Assembly (NCBI RefSeq): GCF_905372115.1
Contig: NZ_CAJPNR010000038.1
Location: 1-19,978, forward strand
DNA from: an uncultured Streptococcus sp.
Lineage (GTDB): Bacteria; Bacillota; Bacilli; Lactobacillales; Streptococcaceae
Direction: 5' to 3'
DNA length: 19,978 bases
Positions 7,138 through 15,322 of this stretch are shown here, piece by piece. Positions within the stretch are counted from its first letter, which is position 1. Each line of letters opens with the position of its first letter. A program made the position numbers and the translations under genes. The notes beneath the pieces are model-generated. The model saw nothing but the letters and a program-made list of their open reading frames with translations, did not search any database and was not told the DNA's origin.

Positions 7138-8304
7138 ATGAGATACTTAACAGCAGGAGAATCCCACGGACCTCGTCTGACAGCTATTATTGAGGGAGTG
7201 CCGGCTGGTCTTCCTTTGACCGCTGACTATATCAATGCTGAGCTCAAGCGCCGCCAGGGTGGTTACGGCCGCGGTGCCCGCATGAAGATTGAAAGTGACC
7301 AAGTCGAGATTACGTCTGGGGTTCGGCATGGCTTGACCATGGGCGGTCCGATTACCCTCAATGTCACTAATCTAGATCACCAGAAGTGGCTGGAGATTAT
7401 GAGTGCGGCGGATGTGGATGAAAAGAAAAAAGGGCTGCGCAAGATTACCAAACCACGCCCTGGCCATGCTGATTTAGTTGGTGGTATGAAATACCGCTTT
7501 GACGATTTGCGAAATTCTCTTGAGCGCTCTTCTGCGCGCGAAACGACTATGCGTGTGGCAGTCGGAGCAGTAGCCAAGCGTTTGCTGGAAGAAATTGGTG
7601 TAGAGGTGGCTAATCATATCGTAACCTTTGGTGGCATTGATATTGATGTCCCAAATAATCTGACTGTAGCAGAAATCAAGGAAAGAGCTGCCCAGTCGGA
7701 GGTTTCCATTGTCAATCCCGAGCGCGAAGAAGAAATCAAGACTTACATTGATCAAATTAAGAAAGACGGAGATACCATCGGTGGTGTCATTGAGACCATC
7801 GTTGGCGGTGTTCCAGTTGGTCTGGGCTCCTATGTCCAATGGGACAAGAAGCTGGATGCCAAGATTGCTCAAGGAGTCGTGTCTATCAATGCTTTCAAGG
7901 GAGTCGAGTTTGGTGTGGGCTTTGAAGCCGGCCGTCTCAAGGGCAGTCAAGTCATGGATGAAATCCTCTGGTCTGAGGAAGATGGCTTCACTCGCAGAAC
8001 CAATAATCTAGGCGGGTTTGAGGGGGGTATGACCAATGGTCAGCCAATCGTAGTGCGCGGTGTTATGAAGCCCATTCCAACCCTTTACAAGCCACTGATG
8101 AGCGTTGATATTGAGACCCACGAGCCTTATAAGGCGACAGTGGAGCGGAGCGATCCTACGGCTCTGCCAGCAGCGGGCGTAGTTATGGAAAGCGTCGTGG
8201 CAACAGTTTTAGCCACTGAAGTTCTGGAGAAGTTTTCTTCGGACAATCTGGAAGAACTAAAGGATGCGGTAGCCCGCCATCGGGAATTTGTCAAGAACTT
8301 TTAG
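7138..8304 (+). CDS. aroC: Chorismate synthase
   Basis: Last step of the common pathway: eliminates phosphate from EPSP to give chorismate, using reduced FMN. The start at 7138 (MRYLTAGESHG) is chosen over an upstream in-frame TTG at 7099 because it matches the family N-terminus and has AGGAG 7 bases upstream. This gives 388 residues, the usual length. H10 in GESHG, the RRQGGYGRGARM block (about 38-49), the GHADLVGGMKY segment, RSSARETTMRVAVGA, and the C-terminal RSDPTALPAAGVVMES are all present. 16 bases separate it from tyrA. Confidence 0.97.
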   Translation: MRYLTAGESHGPRLTAIIEGVPAGLPLTADYINAELKRRQGGYGRGARMKIESDQVEITSGVRHGLTMGGPITLNVTNLDHQKWLEIMSAADVDEKKKGLRKITKPRPGHADLVGGMKYRFDDLRNSLERSSARETTMRVAVGAVAKRLLEEIGVEVANHIVTFGGIDIDVPNNLTVAEIKERAAQSEVSIVNPEREEEIKTYIDQIKKDGDTIGGVIETIVGGVPVGLGSYVQWDKKLDAKIAQGVVSINAFKGVEFGVGFEAGRLKGSQVMDEILWSEEDGFTRRTNNLGGFEGGMTNGQPIVVRGVMKPIPTLYKPLMSVDIETHEPYKATVERSDPTALPAAGVVMESVVATVLATEVLEKFSSDNLEELKDAVARHREFVKNF

Positions 8305-8320
8305 AAGTAAGGAGAAGGGC

Positions 8321-9427
8321 ATGGAGAGAAAAACGGTCTATATCGCTGGTCTGGGACTGATTGGAGCTTCCTTGGCTCTGGGCATCAGGCGAGCTCATCC
8401 TGAGATAGAGATTCTTGGCTACAATCGTAGTGAAGAATCGCGCAGAGTTGCATTAGAGCGGGGAATGGTAGACCGGGTAACGGATGATTTTGCCGCCTTT
8501 GCTCCCTTGGCTGATGTGATTATTCTGGCTGTGCCCATTAAGCAAACCATAGCATTTATCAAGGAACTAGCGGAGCTGGACCTGAAGGAAAATGTTATCA
8601 TCTCTGATGCTGGATCGACCAAGGCTGAGATTGTGGCAGCTGCAGAAAAGTATCTGCAGAATAAGCCCGTCCGCTTTGTCGGTGCTCATCCTATGGCCGG
8701 AAGTCACAAGACCGGAGCCAAGGCTGCCCATGTCACTCTCTTTGAAAATGCCTATTATATTTTCACTCCCTCTAGCCTGACCAAGCCTGGTACGCTTGAG
8801 GAAATGAAAGACTTACTGAGTGGCCTTCATGCCCGCTTTATCCAAGTGGACGCAGCCGAGCACGACCGAGTGACCAGTCAAATCAGCCATTTTCCGCATA
8901 TCCTAGCCTCCAGCCTGATGGAGCAAGCGGCAGCTTATAGCCAAGAGCATGAGCTGACCCAGTCTTTTGCCGCTGGTGGTTTTCGAGATATGACGCGGAT
9001 TGCGGAGAGTGAGCCGGGTATGTGGACCTCTATTCTCTTGACCAATCCTCAAGCTATCTTGGATCGGCTGGAAGATTTTAAAGACCAGTTGGACAAGGTT
9101 GCCGCAGCGATTGAGGCTAAGGACGAGACAGCTATCTGGGAATTTTTTGACCGAGGACGGCAGAGCCGCAAGCAGATGGAAATTCATAAACGAGCTGGTG
9201 TGGATAGCTTTTATGATCTCTTTATTGAAGTGCCTGACGAAGAAGATGCGATTTTGGGTATTTTGGAACTCCTGCGGGGAATTTCAGTCGTCAATATTCG
9301 TATTAACGAGGAAAACCGTGAAGATATCAACGGTATTCTGCAAATCACCTTTAAAAATCACCAAGATTTAGAAAAATCTGCTAAAATAGTAAGAGAACAT
9401 ACGGATTACCTAGTGTCCGTAGACTAA
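8321..9427 (+). CDS. tyrA: Prephenate dehydrogenase with C-terminal ACT domain
   Basis: Oxidatively decarboxylates prephenate to 4-hydroxyphenylpyruvate for tyrosine synthesis. ATG at 8321 is chosen because AAGGAG lies 6 bases upstream and the dinucleotide fold begins at once (AGLGLIGASLALGIRR, 9-24). 368 residues. DAGSTK (96-101), GAHPMAGS (121-128, with H123) and SHFPHI (189-194, with H190 and H193) form the active site. Residues from about 295 onward (FYDLFIEVPDEEDAILGILE...) form an ACT domain, which in Gram-positive TyrA proteins senses tyrosine, so feedback inhibition is likely. There is no chorismate mutase domain, so prephenate must come from a mutase encoded elsewhere. Confidence 0.95.
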   Translation: MERKTVYIAGLGLIGASLALGIRRAHPEIEILGYNRSEESRRVALERGMVDRVTDDFAAFAPLADVIILAVPIKQTIAFIKELAELDLKENVIISDAGSTKAEIVAAAEKYLQNKPVRFVGAHPMAGSHKTGAKAAHVTLFENAYYIFTPSSLTKPGTLEEMKDLLSGLHARFIQVDAAEHDRVTSQISHFPHILASSLMEQAAAYSQEHELTQSFAAGGFRDMTRIAESEPGMWTSILLTNPQAILDRLEDFKDQLDKVAAAIEAKDETAIWEFFDRGRQSRKQMEIHKRAGVDSFYDLFIEVPDEEDAILGILELLRGISVVNIRINEENREDINGILQITFKNHQDLEKSAKIVREHTDYLVSVD

Positions 9428-9445
9428 TATAGATTGGAGAACTCT

Positions 9446-9784
9446 ATGTCAAATATTTATGATTTAGCCAATGAACTGAGCAGAAATCTGCGTGATTTAC
9501 CTGAGTACAAGGCAGTTGCAGAAAGCAAGAAAGCAGTGGATGCTGATAGCGAAGCGAAGGCAATTTTTACAGATTATCTGGCATTCCAGCAGGAGTTGCA
9601 ACAGCTGGCTCAGACTGGTCAGGTACCGACTCAGGAGGTGCAGGACAAGATGACTGCCTTTGGCGAGAAGATTCAGGGCAATGCTGTTCTTTCTGAATTT
9701 TTCAATAAGCAGCAGCAACTGTCCATCTATTTAGCGGACATTGAGCGTATTATCTTTGATCCGGTGCAGGATTTGCTTAAGTAA
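9446..9784 (+). CDS. UPF0342 / YlbF-YmcA-family small helical protein
   Basis: 112 residues, almost entirely predicted helix, starting MSNIYDLANELSRNLRDLPE and ending FDPVQDLLK. This fits the UPF0342 (YheA-like) branch of the YlbF/YmcA family. Relatives in Bacillus (YlbF, YmcA) form a complex with YaaT that affects RNase Y-dependent mRNA maturation; whether this member does the same is unknown. The ATG at 9446 has GGAG 6-7 bases upstream; an in-frame TTG at 9434 lacks one. It sits as the last gene of the first aro transcript, before two terminators. Confidence 0.85.
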   Translation: MSNIYDLANELSRNLRDLPEYKAVAESKKAVDADSEAKAIFTDYLAFQQELQQLAQTGQVPTQEVQDKMTAFGEKIQGNAVLSEFFNKQQQLSIYLADIERIIFDPVQDLLK

Positions 9785-9797
9785 GCTAATAAAAAAG

Positions 9798-9828
9798 AAG
9801 AATCTGGGATGAATACCCGGATTCTTTT
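9798..9828 (+). terminator. First of two tandem intrinsic terminators after the UPF0342 gene
   Basis: Arms 9798-9808 and 9816-9826 form an 11-bp stem with one G-U pair around a 7-base loop, and TTTT runs out of the stem. Its right arm can also pair with the right arm of the next hairpin. Confidence 0.7.
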
Positions 9829-9844
9829 AGCTTTAGCTAGGATT

Positions 9845-9874
9845 CCAGAAATTTTAAGAATTTCTGGTCTTTTT
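9845..9874 (+). terminator. Second tandem intrinsic terminator before aroA
   Basis: A perfect 9-bp stem (9845-9853 with 9859-9867), 5-base loop, then TCTTTTT. Together with the preceding hairpin it should separate the first and second aro transcripts, unless an antiterminator form is used. Confidence 0.75.
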
Positions 9875-9875
9875 A

Positions 9876-9884
9876 TGATAAAAT
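9876..9884 (+). promoter_or_regulatory. Extended -10 promoter for aroA-aroK-pheA-psr
   Basis: TGATAAAAT fits a TGn-extended -10 (TAAAAT, 9879-9884), with TATGAT overlapping it. No recognisable -35. The predicted start near 9891 gives a short leader containing the aroA ribosome binding site. It lies right after the T-run of the second terminator. Confidence 0.45.
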
Positions 9885-9916
9885 AAGAAGCAACAAAGGA
9901 AAGTACGAGGTCATCT

Positions 9917-11200
9917 ATGAAATTATCAACTAATATAAGAGGCCTGAAGGGCCGTATCCGCGTACCTGGAGATAAGTCTATCAGCCACCGTTCCATTATT
10001 TTTGGCAGTTTGGCCAAGGGGGTCACTACTGTTCGCGACATTCTGCGAGGAGAAGATGTGCTGTCTACCATGCAGGTTTTTCGTGAGTTAGGAGTCCAGA
10101 TTGAGGACGATGGAAATCTAGTCAAGATTCATGGTGTAGGATTTGAAGGTCTGCAAGCACCGAAAAATAAGCTGGATATGGGCAATTCTGGAACGTCTAT
10201 CCGCTTGATTTCTGGTGTTTTGGCCGGTCAGGATTTCGAAGCGGAGATGTTTGGTGACGACAGTCTATCCAAGCGGCCTATGGATCGGGTGACCATTCCT
10301 CTGCGGCAGATGGGAGTAGAGATTGCTGGTCGGACTGAGCGTGATTTACCACCGCTCAAGATGAAGGGGAGCAGGGAACTGCAGCCTATTCATTATCAGC
10401 TGCCAGTGGCTTCTGCTCAGGTTAAGTCGGCCTTGATTTTTGCTGCTTTGCAGGCTCAGGGAGAGTCGGTTATTATTGAAAAGGAAATCACCCGTAATCA
10501 TACAGAAGATATGATTGCCCAGTTTGGTGGGCAGATTGAGGTCAAGGGCAAGGAAATTCGTATTCAGGGCGGTCAGGAATTCACTGCTCAGGAAGTGACG
10601 GTTCCAGGTGACATTTCCAGTGCGGCCTTCTGGCTGGTAGCTGGATTGATTGTGCCGGACTCTAAGATTGTTTTAGAGAATGTCGGCATCAATGAAACTC
10701 GTACAGGTATTTTAGAAGTGATAGAGGCTATGGGCGGACGGATGACGCTGTCAGATGTCGATCGAGTAGCCAAGTCTGCAACCATCACCGTTGAGACGTC
10801 TGTGCTTAAGGGCACTGAGATTGGCGGCGAGATTATCCCGCGCTTGATTGATGAGTTGCCGATTATTGCGCTTCTGGCGACTCAGGCTCAGGGTCGGACT
10901 GTCATTCGTGATGCAGAGGAGCTCAAGGTCAAGGAAACCGACCGTATCCAGGTAGTGGCAGACGCTCTAAATAGCATGGGCGCAGCTATTACCCCGACGG
11001 AAGACGGCATGATTATCGAAGGGGAAACAGCTCTTCGCGGCGCTCAGGTCAATACCTTGGGAGACCATCGCATTGGGATGATGACGGCAATTGCTGCTTT
11101 ATTGGCTCAAAGCGGTCAGGTGGAACTTGAACGGTCTGAAGCCATTAAGACCAGCTATCCAAGCTTCTTCAGCGACTTGGAGGGCTTGATGCATGGCTAA
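9917..11200 (+). CDS. aroA: 5-enolpyruvylshikimate-3-phosphate synthase (class II type)
   Basis: Transfers enolpyruvyl from PEP to shikimate-3-phosphate. 427 residues. Active-site segments: RVPGDKSISHR (K20, S21, R25), GNSGTSIRLISG (89-100), DDSLSKRPMDR, AQVKSALIFA, IDELPI (D312, E313), VKETDR (E340, R343), DHRIGMM (R385) and K411 near the end. The GNSGTSIRL form, with LISG rather than the MRPL of E. coli, fits class II enzymes. ATG at 9917 has GAGG about 8 bases upstream. The gene overlaps aroK by 8 bases. Confidence 0.97.
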   Translation: MKLSTNIRGLKGRIRVPGDKSISHRSIIFGSLAKGVTTVRDILRGEDVLSTMQVFRELGVQIEDDGNLVKIHGVGFEGLQAPKNKLDMGNSGTSIRLISGVLAGQDFEAEMFGDDSLSKRPMDRVTIPLRQMGVEIAGRTERDLPPLKMKGSRELQPIHYQLPVASAQVKSALIFAALQAQGESVIIEKEITRNHTEDMIAQFGGQIEVKGKEIRIQGGQEFTAQEVTVPGDISSAAFWLVAGLIVPDSKIVLENVGINETRTGILEVIEAMGGRMTLSDVDRVAKSATITVETSVLKGTEIGGEIIPRLIDELPIIALLATQAQGRTVIRDAEELKVKETDRIQVVADALNSMGAAITPTEDGMIIEGETALRGAQVNTLGDHRIGMMTAIAALLAQSGQVELERSEAIKTSYPSFFSDLEGLMHG

Positions 11201-11669
11201 GATATTGCTGGGCTTTATGGGAGCCGGAAAATCCACAGTGGCCAGAGGCTTAGCCCAAGATTTTGTCGATATGGATGAACTGCTCTGTCAGAGGCTGGAC
11301 ATGTCTATCAAGGACTATTTTGATCAGCATGGTGAAGCGGCCTTTCGGGCTGCTGAAACCCAGCTCTTAGCTGAGCTGATCGATACGGACTTGGTCGTCT
11401 CAACCGGCGGCGGTGTAGTCGTCAGCCCTGAAAACCGCAGATTACTGGCTCAGAATGCTGATAATATCTACCTGAAAGCAGATTTTGAAACGCTCTATCA
11501 GCGAATTCGGCAGGATGCTGAGCAAGAGCGGCCCCTGTTCTTAAACCAGAGCAAATCAGACTTGCAGCAGATTTTTGAGCAGCGTCAGGCCTGGTATGAG
11601 GAAGCGGCGACCCAGATTGTCGATACGAGGCTCAAAAGCCCGCAGGAAATTATTGAGGAAATTCAATGA
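11193..11669 (+). CDS. aroK: Shikimate kinase
   Basis: Phosphorylates shikimate with ATP. 158 residues, slightly short but typical of streptococcal AroK. Walker A GFMGAGKS (7-14), the shikimate-binding DMD (26-28) and F51-R52, the TGGG turn (71-74), and the lid arginine R113 in ERPLF are all visible. The start lies inside aroA (8-base overlap) with GGAGG about 10 bases upstream. The stop overlaps the pheA start as ATGA. Confidence 0.96.
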   Translation: MAKILLGFMGAGKSTVARGLAQDFVDMDELLCQRLDMSIKDYFDQHGEAAFRAAETQLLAELIDTDLVVSTGGGVVVSPENRRLLAQNADNIYLKADFETLYQRIRQDAEQERPLFLNQSKSDLQQIFEQRQAWYEEAATQIVDTRLKSPQEIIEEIQ

Positions 11670-12499
11670 AAATAGCATTTTTAGGTCCTAGAGGCTCCTT
11701 TTCTCACCATGTAGCCCAAGCTGCCTTTCCCAGCAAGGACTTGGTGCCTTATCAGAATATCACTGAGGTCATGAAGGCTTATGAGGCTAGAGAAGTGGAT
11801 TACTCGGTTGTTCCGGTGGAAAATTCCATTGAGGGTAGTGTCCACGAGACGCTGGACTATCTCTTTCATCAAGCAGATATTCAGGCAGTGGCAGAAATCG
11901 TTCAGCCCATTAAGCAGCAGCTTTTAGTAACTGATTTAGAAAAGCCAATTGAGAAAATATTTTCTCACCCGCAGGCTATTGCCCAAGGAAAGAAATACAT
12001 CCGCCAGCATTACCCACAGGCTGCCATTGAGGTGACGGCTAGTACGGCCTATGCAGCTCGTTTTGTGGCAGAGCATCCTGAAAAGAATTTTGCGGCTATT
12101 GCCCCGCGCACGGCTGCAGCAGAGTACGGGCTCAAAGTAGCAGCCAGCGATATTCAGGAAATGGAAGAAAATTATACCCGCTTTTGGATTCTAGGCCATG
12201 AGGTGCCAAAGCTTCAACTGGCTAAGACAGGAGACAAGCAGACACTGGCTTTGACCTTACCGGACAATTTGCCTGGTGCTCTCTATAAGGCTTTGTCGAC
12301 CTTTGCTTGGCGTGGGATTGACCTGACCAAGATTGAGAGCCGGCCTTTAAAAACGGCTCTGGGAGAGTATTTCTTCATTATTGACATTGACAACGAGCAG
12401 AAAAAATTGGCGGATTTTGCCTATCAAGAGTTGACAAGTCTTGGAATTACTTATAAAATTTTTGGTAGCTACAGTGTGTTTCTGATTCAGGACCAGTAG
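11666..12499 (+). CDS. pheA: Prephenate dehydratase with C-terminal ACT domain
   Basis: Converts prephenate to phenylpyruvate for phenylalanine synthesis. 277 residues. Catalytic domain: FLGPRGSFSHHVAQ at the N-terminus, VENSIEGSV (51-59), and TRF (171-173) in the catalytic segment ENYTRFWILG. The ACT domain (about 193-270) carries GALY (204-207) and ESRP (224-227), which are the phenylalanine-binding signatures, so allosteric inhibition by phenylalanine is expected. Monofunctional: no chorismate mutase domain. Its ATG overlaps the aroK stop (ATGA). Confidence 0.96.
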   Translation: MKIAFLGPRGSFSHHVAQAAFPSKDLVPYQNITEVMKAYEAREVDYSVVPVENSIEGSVHETLDYLFHQADIQAVAEIVQPIKQQLLVTDLEKPIEKIFSHPQAIAQGKKYIRQHYPQAAIEVTASTAYAARFVAEHPEKNFAAIAPRTAAAEYGLKVAASDIQEMEENYTRFWILGHEVPKLQLAKTGDKQTLALTLPDNLPGALYKALSTFAWRGIDLTKIESRPLKTALGEYFFIIDIDNEQKKLADFAYQELTSLGITYKIFGSYSVFLIQDQ

Positions 12500-12517
12500 C
12501 AGTAGATTGGAGAAGAG

Positions 12518-13867
12518 ATGAAGAAATCAGAAAATCTTAGCCATCATGAACAGCTCCGCTTAGATTATCTCTATAAAAATTATTATTATCTAAACGATAA
12601 AGAAAAGAAAGAATTTGACTATTTGCGTCAGAAGTCCAAGGGGACTGGCAGTTCAGCCAGTGTGCCGGACCATGACGAGCAGCCGCATACAGTTAGTGAC
12701 GCCTATGAGCAAGAGCCAGTGGAAATGGATTCTTCTGGCCTCTTGCCCAAGTACCCTGAGCGTTCTTCTCGTAGCAGAAGACAAAAGAAGGAGCCGGAAG
12801 CTCTGGCAGGAGCTGGTCTGGGACAAGACAAGCCCAAGAAACCCCGCAAAAAAATTCGCTTGAAACGGATTCTGCTTTGGGCAGGGATTTTCCTGCTGAT
12901 GGTCTTGGGGGGCATGATTTTCATGTTTATCAAAGGCTTGACGACAGCTCATAATGGAAATTCTAAACCAGCAGAAACAGAATTTTTTGACGGTAAGGAT
13001 ACTAAGGACGGAGTGAATATCCTCATTCTCGGAACAGATGGCCGGGTTGGTGACGACTCGACTGAGACGCGGACTGACTCCATTATGGTCTTGAATGTTG
13101 GGAATAAGGACCACAAGGTGAAATTGGTCAGCTTTATGCGTGATACCCTCATTCACATCGATGGCGTCAGCAATGAGTACACGGACCCTTCGCAAGCAGA
13201 TTACTATGACCAAAAGCTCAATTCTGCCTATACGATTGGGGAGCAAAACCACAACCGCGGTGCAGACTATGTCCGCCAGATGCTCAAAGATAATTTCGAT
13301 TTGGATATCAAATATTATGCACTGGTTGATTTCCAGACCTTTGCGACAGCTATTGACACCCTTTTCCCAAATGGTGTCAGCATGAACGCTCAGTTCTCAA
13401 CGATTGATGGGGAGAAAGTGACTGAAGTTGAAGTGCCAGATGACCTGAATATGAAAGACGGTGTGGTGCCTAATCAAACAATCAAGGTCGGTCAGCAGCA
13501 GATGGACGGTCGAACCTTGCTCAACTACGCTCGCTTCCGTAAGGATGATGAGGGCGACTTTGGCCGTACCCGCCGCCAGCAGGAAGTATTAACAGCGGTC
13601 TTCCAGCAAGTCAAAGATCCAACTAAGCTCTTTACCGGATCAGAGGCTCTTGGTAAGGTCTTTGCCTTGACTTCAACCAATGTGCCTTACAGCTTCCTTT
13701 TGACTAATGGTCTCTCTATGGCAGGAGATTCCCGCAATGGGGTTGAGCGCCTGACAATTCCGGAAAATGGCGACTGGGTTGATACCTATGACATGTACGG
13801 TGGCCAAGGGCTATTGATTGACTTTGAAGCCTATAAAGAAAGACTGCAGCAAATGGGTCTCAGATAA
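12518..13867 (+). CDS. psr: LytR-CpsA-Psr family cell-wall glycopolymer ligase
   Basis: LCP enzymes attach undecaprenyl-linked glycopolymers (teichoic acids, capsule or wall polysaccharide) to peptidoglycan outside the cell. 449 residues. A long cytoplasmic head (1-117) is hydrophilic and ends in a Lys/Arg-rich stretch. One membrane helix spans about 118-138. The LCP domain follows, with NILILGTDGR (D174, R176), TRTDS (R185, D187) and FMRDT (R208, D209), plus the later Arg-rich NYARFRKDDEGDFGRTRRQQ (337-355). GGAG lies 6 bases before the ATG and 18 bases separate it from pheA. A Psr gene at the end of this cluster matches the pneumococcal order as I recall it, hence the symbol. An intrinsic terminator follows. 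Confidence 0.88.
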   Translation: MKKSENLSHHEQLRLDYLYKNYYYLNDKEKKEFDYLRQKSKGTGSSASVPDHDEQPHTVSDAYEQEPVEMDSSGLLPKYPERSSRSRRQKKEPEALAGAGLGQDKPKKPRKKIRLKRILLWAGIFLLMVLGGMIFMFIKGLTTAHNGNSKPAETEFFDGKDTKDGVNILILGTDGRVGDDSTETRTDSIMVLNVGNKDHKVKLVSFMRDTLIHIDGVSNEYTDPSQADYYDQKLNSAYTIGEQNHNRGADYVRQMLKDNFDLDIKYYALVDFQTFATAIDTLFPNGVSMNAQFSTIDGEKVTEVEVPDDLNMKDGVVPNQTIKVGQQQMDGRTLLNYARFRKDDEGDFGRTRRQQEVLTAVFQQVKDPTKLFTGSEALGKVFALTSTNVPYSFLLTNGLSMAGDSRNGVERLTIPENGDWVDTYDMYGGQGLLIDFEAYKERLQQMGLR

Positions 13868-13873
13868 GATATA

Positions 13874-13882
13874 TGATATAAT
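13874..13882 (+). promoter_or_regulatory. Extended -10 promoter for rlmD
   Basis: TGATATAAT, a perfect TATAAT (13877-13882) with a TGn extension. The -35 region is weak (TGGGTC). The predicted start near 13889 falls inside the left arm of the psr terminator, so transcripts from here lack part of that arm and escape it. Confidence 0.55.
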
Positions 13883-13883
13883 G

Positions 13884-13914
13884 AAAGGTAGGACGATGTT
13901 CTGCCTTTTCTTTT
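13884..13914 (+). terminator. Intrinsic terminator of the aroA-psr transcript
   Basis: An 11-bp stem with two G-U pairs (13884-13894 with 13898-13908), 3-base loop, followed by T-C-TTTT. It starts 17 bases after the psr stop codon. Confidence 0.7.
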
Positions 13915-13951
13915 GGGAAATGGCAGAGCGATAAAGCAGAAAGAGAAAAAT

Positions 13952-15322
13952 ATGTTAAAAAAGAATGATATGATTGAAGTTGAAATTGTGGATCTGAGCC
14001 ACGAGGGAGCAGGGGTCGCCAAGGCAGAAGGCCTGGTTTTCTTTGTAGAAAATGCCCTGCCGGGTGAACTCATCCGCATGCGTGTGCTCAAGGTCAACAA
14101 AAAAATTGGCTTTGGCAAGGTGGAGGAATTTCTCCGTACCTCAGACCAGCGCAATGAAAATCTTGATATGGCCTATCTTCGTACGGGGATTGCTGACTTG
14201 GGGCATCTGAACTATCCAGCTCAGCTGGACTTCAAACGCAAGCAGGTCAAGGACAGTCTTTATAAGATTGCTGGTTTGTCTGATGTAGAGGTACCGCCGA
14301 CACTTGGTATGGAGCAGCCGCTGGGTTACCGCAATAAGGCTCAAGTGCCTGTCCGCCGTGTCAATGGCCAGCTGGAAACAGGATTTTTCCGGAAAAATTC
14401 CCATGACCTCCTGCCGATTGAAGATTTCTATATTCAGGATCCAGTTATTGATCAAGTGATCCTCTTTACACGCGATTTGCTGCGTCGTTTTGACCTCAAA
14501 CCCTACGATGAGCAGGAAAAGAAAGGACTCATTCGCAATCTAGTTGTTCGCCGTGGGCATTATTCAGGGGAAATCATGGTAATCCTGGTCACAACCCGTC
14601 CGAAGATATTCCGAGTAGAGCAGCTGATGGAGCGCTTGACAGAAGCCTTCCCATCTATCAAGTCCATCATGCAGAATATCAATGACCAGCCCGGCAATGC
14701 GATTTTTGGAAAAGACTGGCGAACGCTTTATGGTCAAGACTACATTACCGACCAGATGCTGGGGAATGACTTCCAGATTGCTGCGCCGGCCTTTTACCAA
14801 GTCAATACGGAGATGGCAGAAAAGCTCTATCAGACAGCTATTGATTTTTCCGAGCTGACTGCAGATGATGTGGTGCTTGATGCCTACTCGGGTATCGGAA
14901 CGATTGGGCTCTCTGTCGCGAAGCATGTCAAGGAAGTCTATGGTGTGGAAGTGATCCCTGAAGCTGTTGAAAATAGCCGAAAGAATGCGGAAATCAACGG
15001 TATTACCAACGCCAGCTATGTCTGTGCTCCTGCTGAAGAAGCCATTCAAAACTGGCTTAAAGAGGGCATCCAAGCGGATGTTATCCTAGTCGATCCACCG
15101 CGAAAAGGCCTGACCGAGAGCTTCATCAAAGCCAGCGTCAGCATGGAGCCCAAGAAAATCACTTATATCTCCTGCAATGTCGCCACAATGGCGCGTGATA
15201 TCAAACTCTATCAAGAGCTGGGTTATGAACTGAAGAAAGTACAGCCGGTGGACTTATTTCCTCAAACGCATCATGTCGAGGCGGTATCACTGCTTGTACG
15301 AGCTGAGGTATCAGCGAAGTAG
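13952..15322 (+). CDS. rlmD: 23S rRNA (uracil-C5) methyltransferase, RlmD/RlmCD family
   Basis: Makes 5-methyluridine in 23S rRNA (U1939; RlmCD-type Gram-positive enzymes also U747). ATG at 13952 is chosen over an upstream in-frame TTG (13913) that precedes any ribosome site; the local AAAGAG is weak, and ATG 13970 is an alternative. 456 residues: TRAM domain (about 7-62), linker, then a methyltransferase with FYQVNTEMAE (281-290), AYSGIGTIGL (311-320), DPPRKGL (381-387), the nucleophile C408 in ISCNVATMARD, and the catalytic base E443 in HHVEAV. The four cysteines that hold the Fe-S cluster in E. coli RlmD are absent; only C358 and C408 remain. It is transcribed alone, just after the psr terminator. 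Confidence 0.9.
   Translation: MLKKNDMIEVEIVDLSHEGAGVAKAEGLVFFVENALPGELIRMRVLKVNKKIGFGKVEEFLRTSDQRNENLDMAYLRTGIADLGHLNYPAQLDFKRKQVKDSLYKIAGLSDVEVPPTLGMEQPLGYRNKAQVPVRRVNGQLETGFFRKNSHDLLPIEDFYIQDPVIDQVILFTRDLLRRFDLKPYDEQEKKGLIRNLVVRRGHYSGEIMVILVTTRPKIFRVEQLMERLTEAFPSIKSIMQNINDQPGNAIFGKDWRTLYGQDYITDQMLGNDFQIAAPAFYQVNTEMAEKLYQTAIDFSELTADDVVLDAYSGIGTIGLSVAKHVKEVYGVEVIPEAVENSRKNAEINGITNASYVCAPAEEAIQNWLKEGIQADVILVDPPRKGLTESFIKASVSMEPKKITYISCNVATMARDIKLYQELGYELKKVQPVDLFPQTHHVEAVSLLVRAEVSAK

Noticed and set aside
8288..8320. TTG start extending tyrA into aroC
   Set aside because: The AAGGAG lies after this codon and serves ATG 8321, where the dinucleotide-binding fold begins.
9434..9445. TTG start for the UPF0342 gene
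   Set aside because: The GGAG overlaps this codon; ATG 9446 is correctly spaced and matches the family start.
12653..13252. 199-residue minus-strand ORF inside psr
   Set aside because: Antisense shadow of a clearly coding gene with LCP motifs on the plus strand; no family resemblance.
13913..13951. TTG start extending rlmD by 13 residues
   Set aside because: It falls inside the T-tract of the psr terminator and has no ribosome site.
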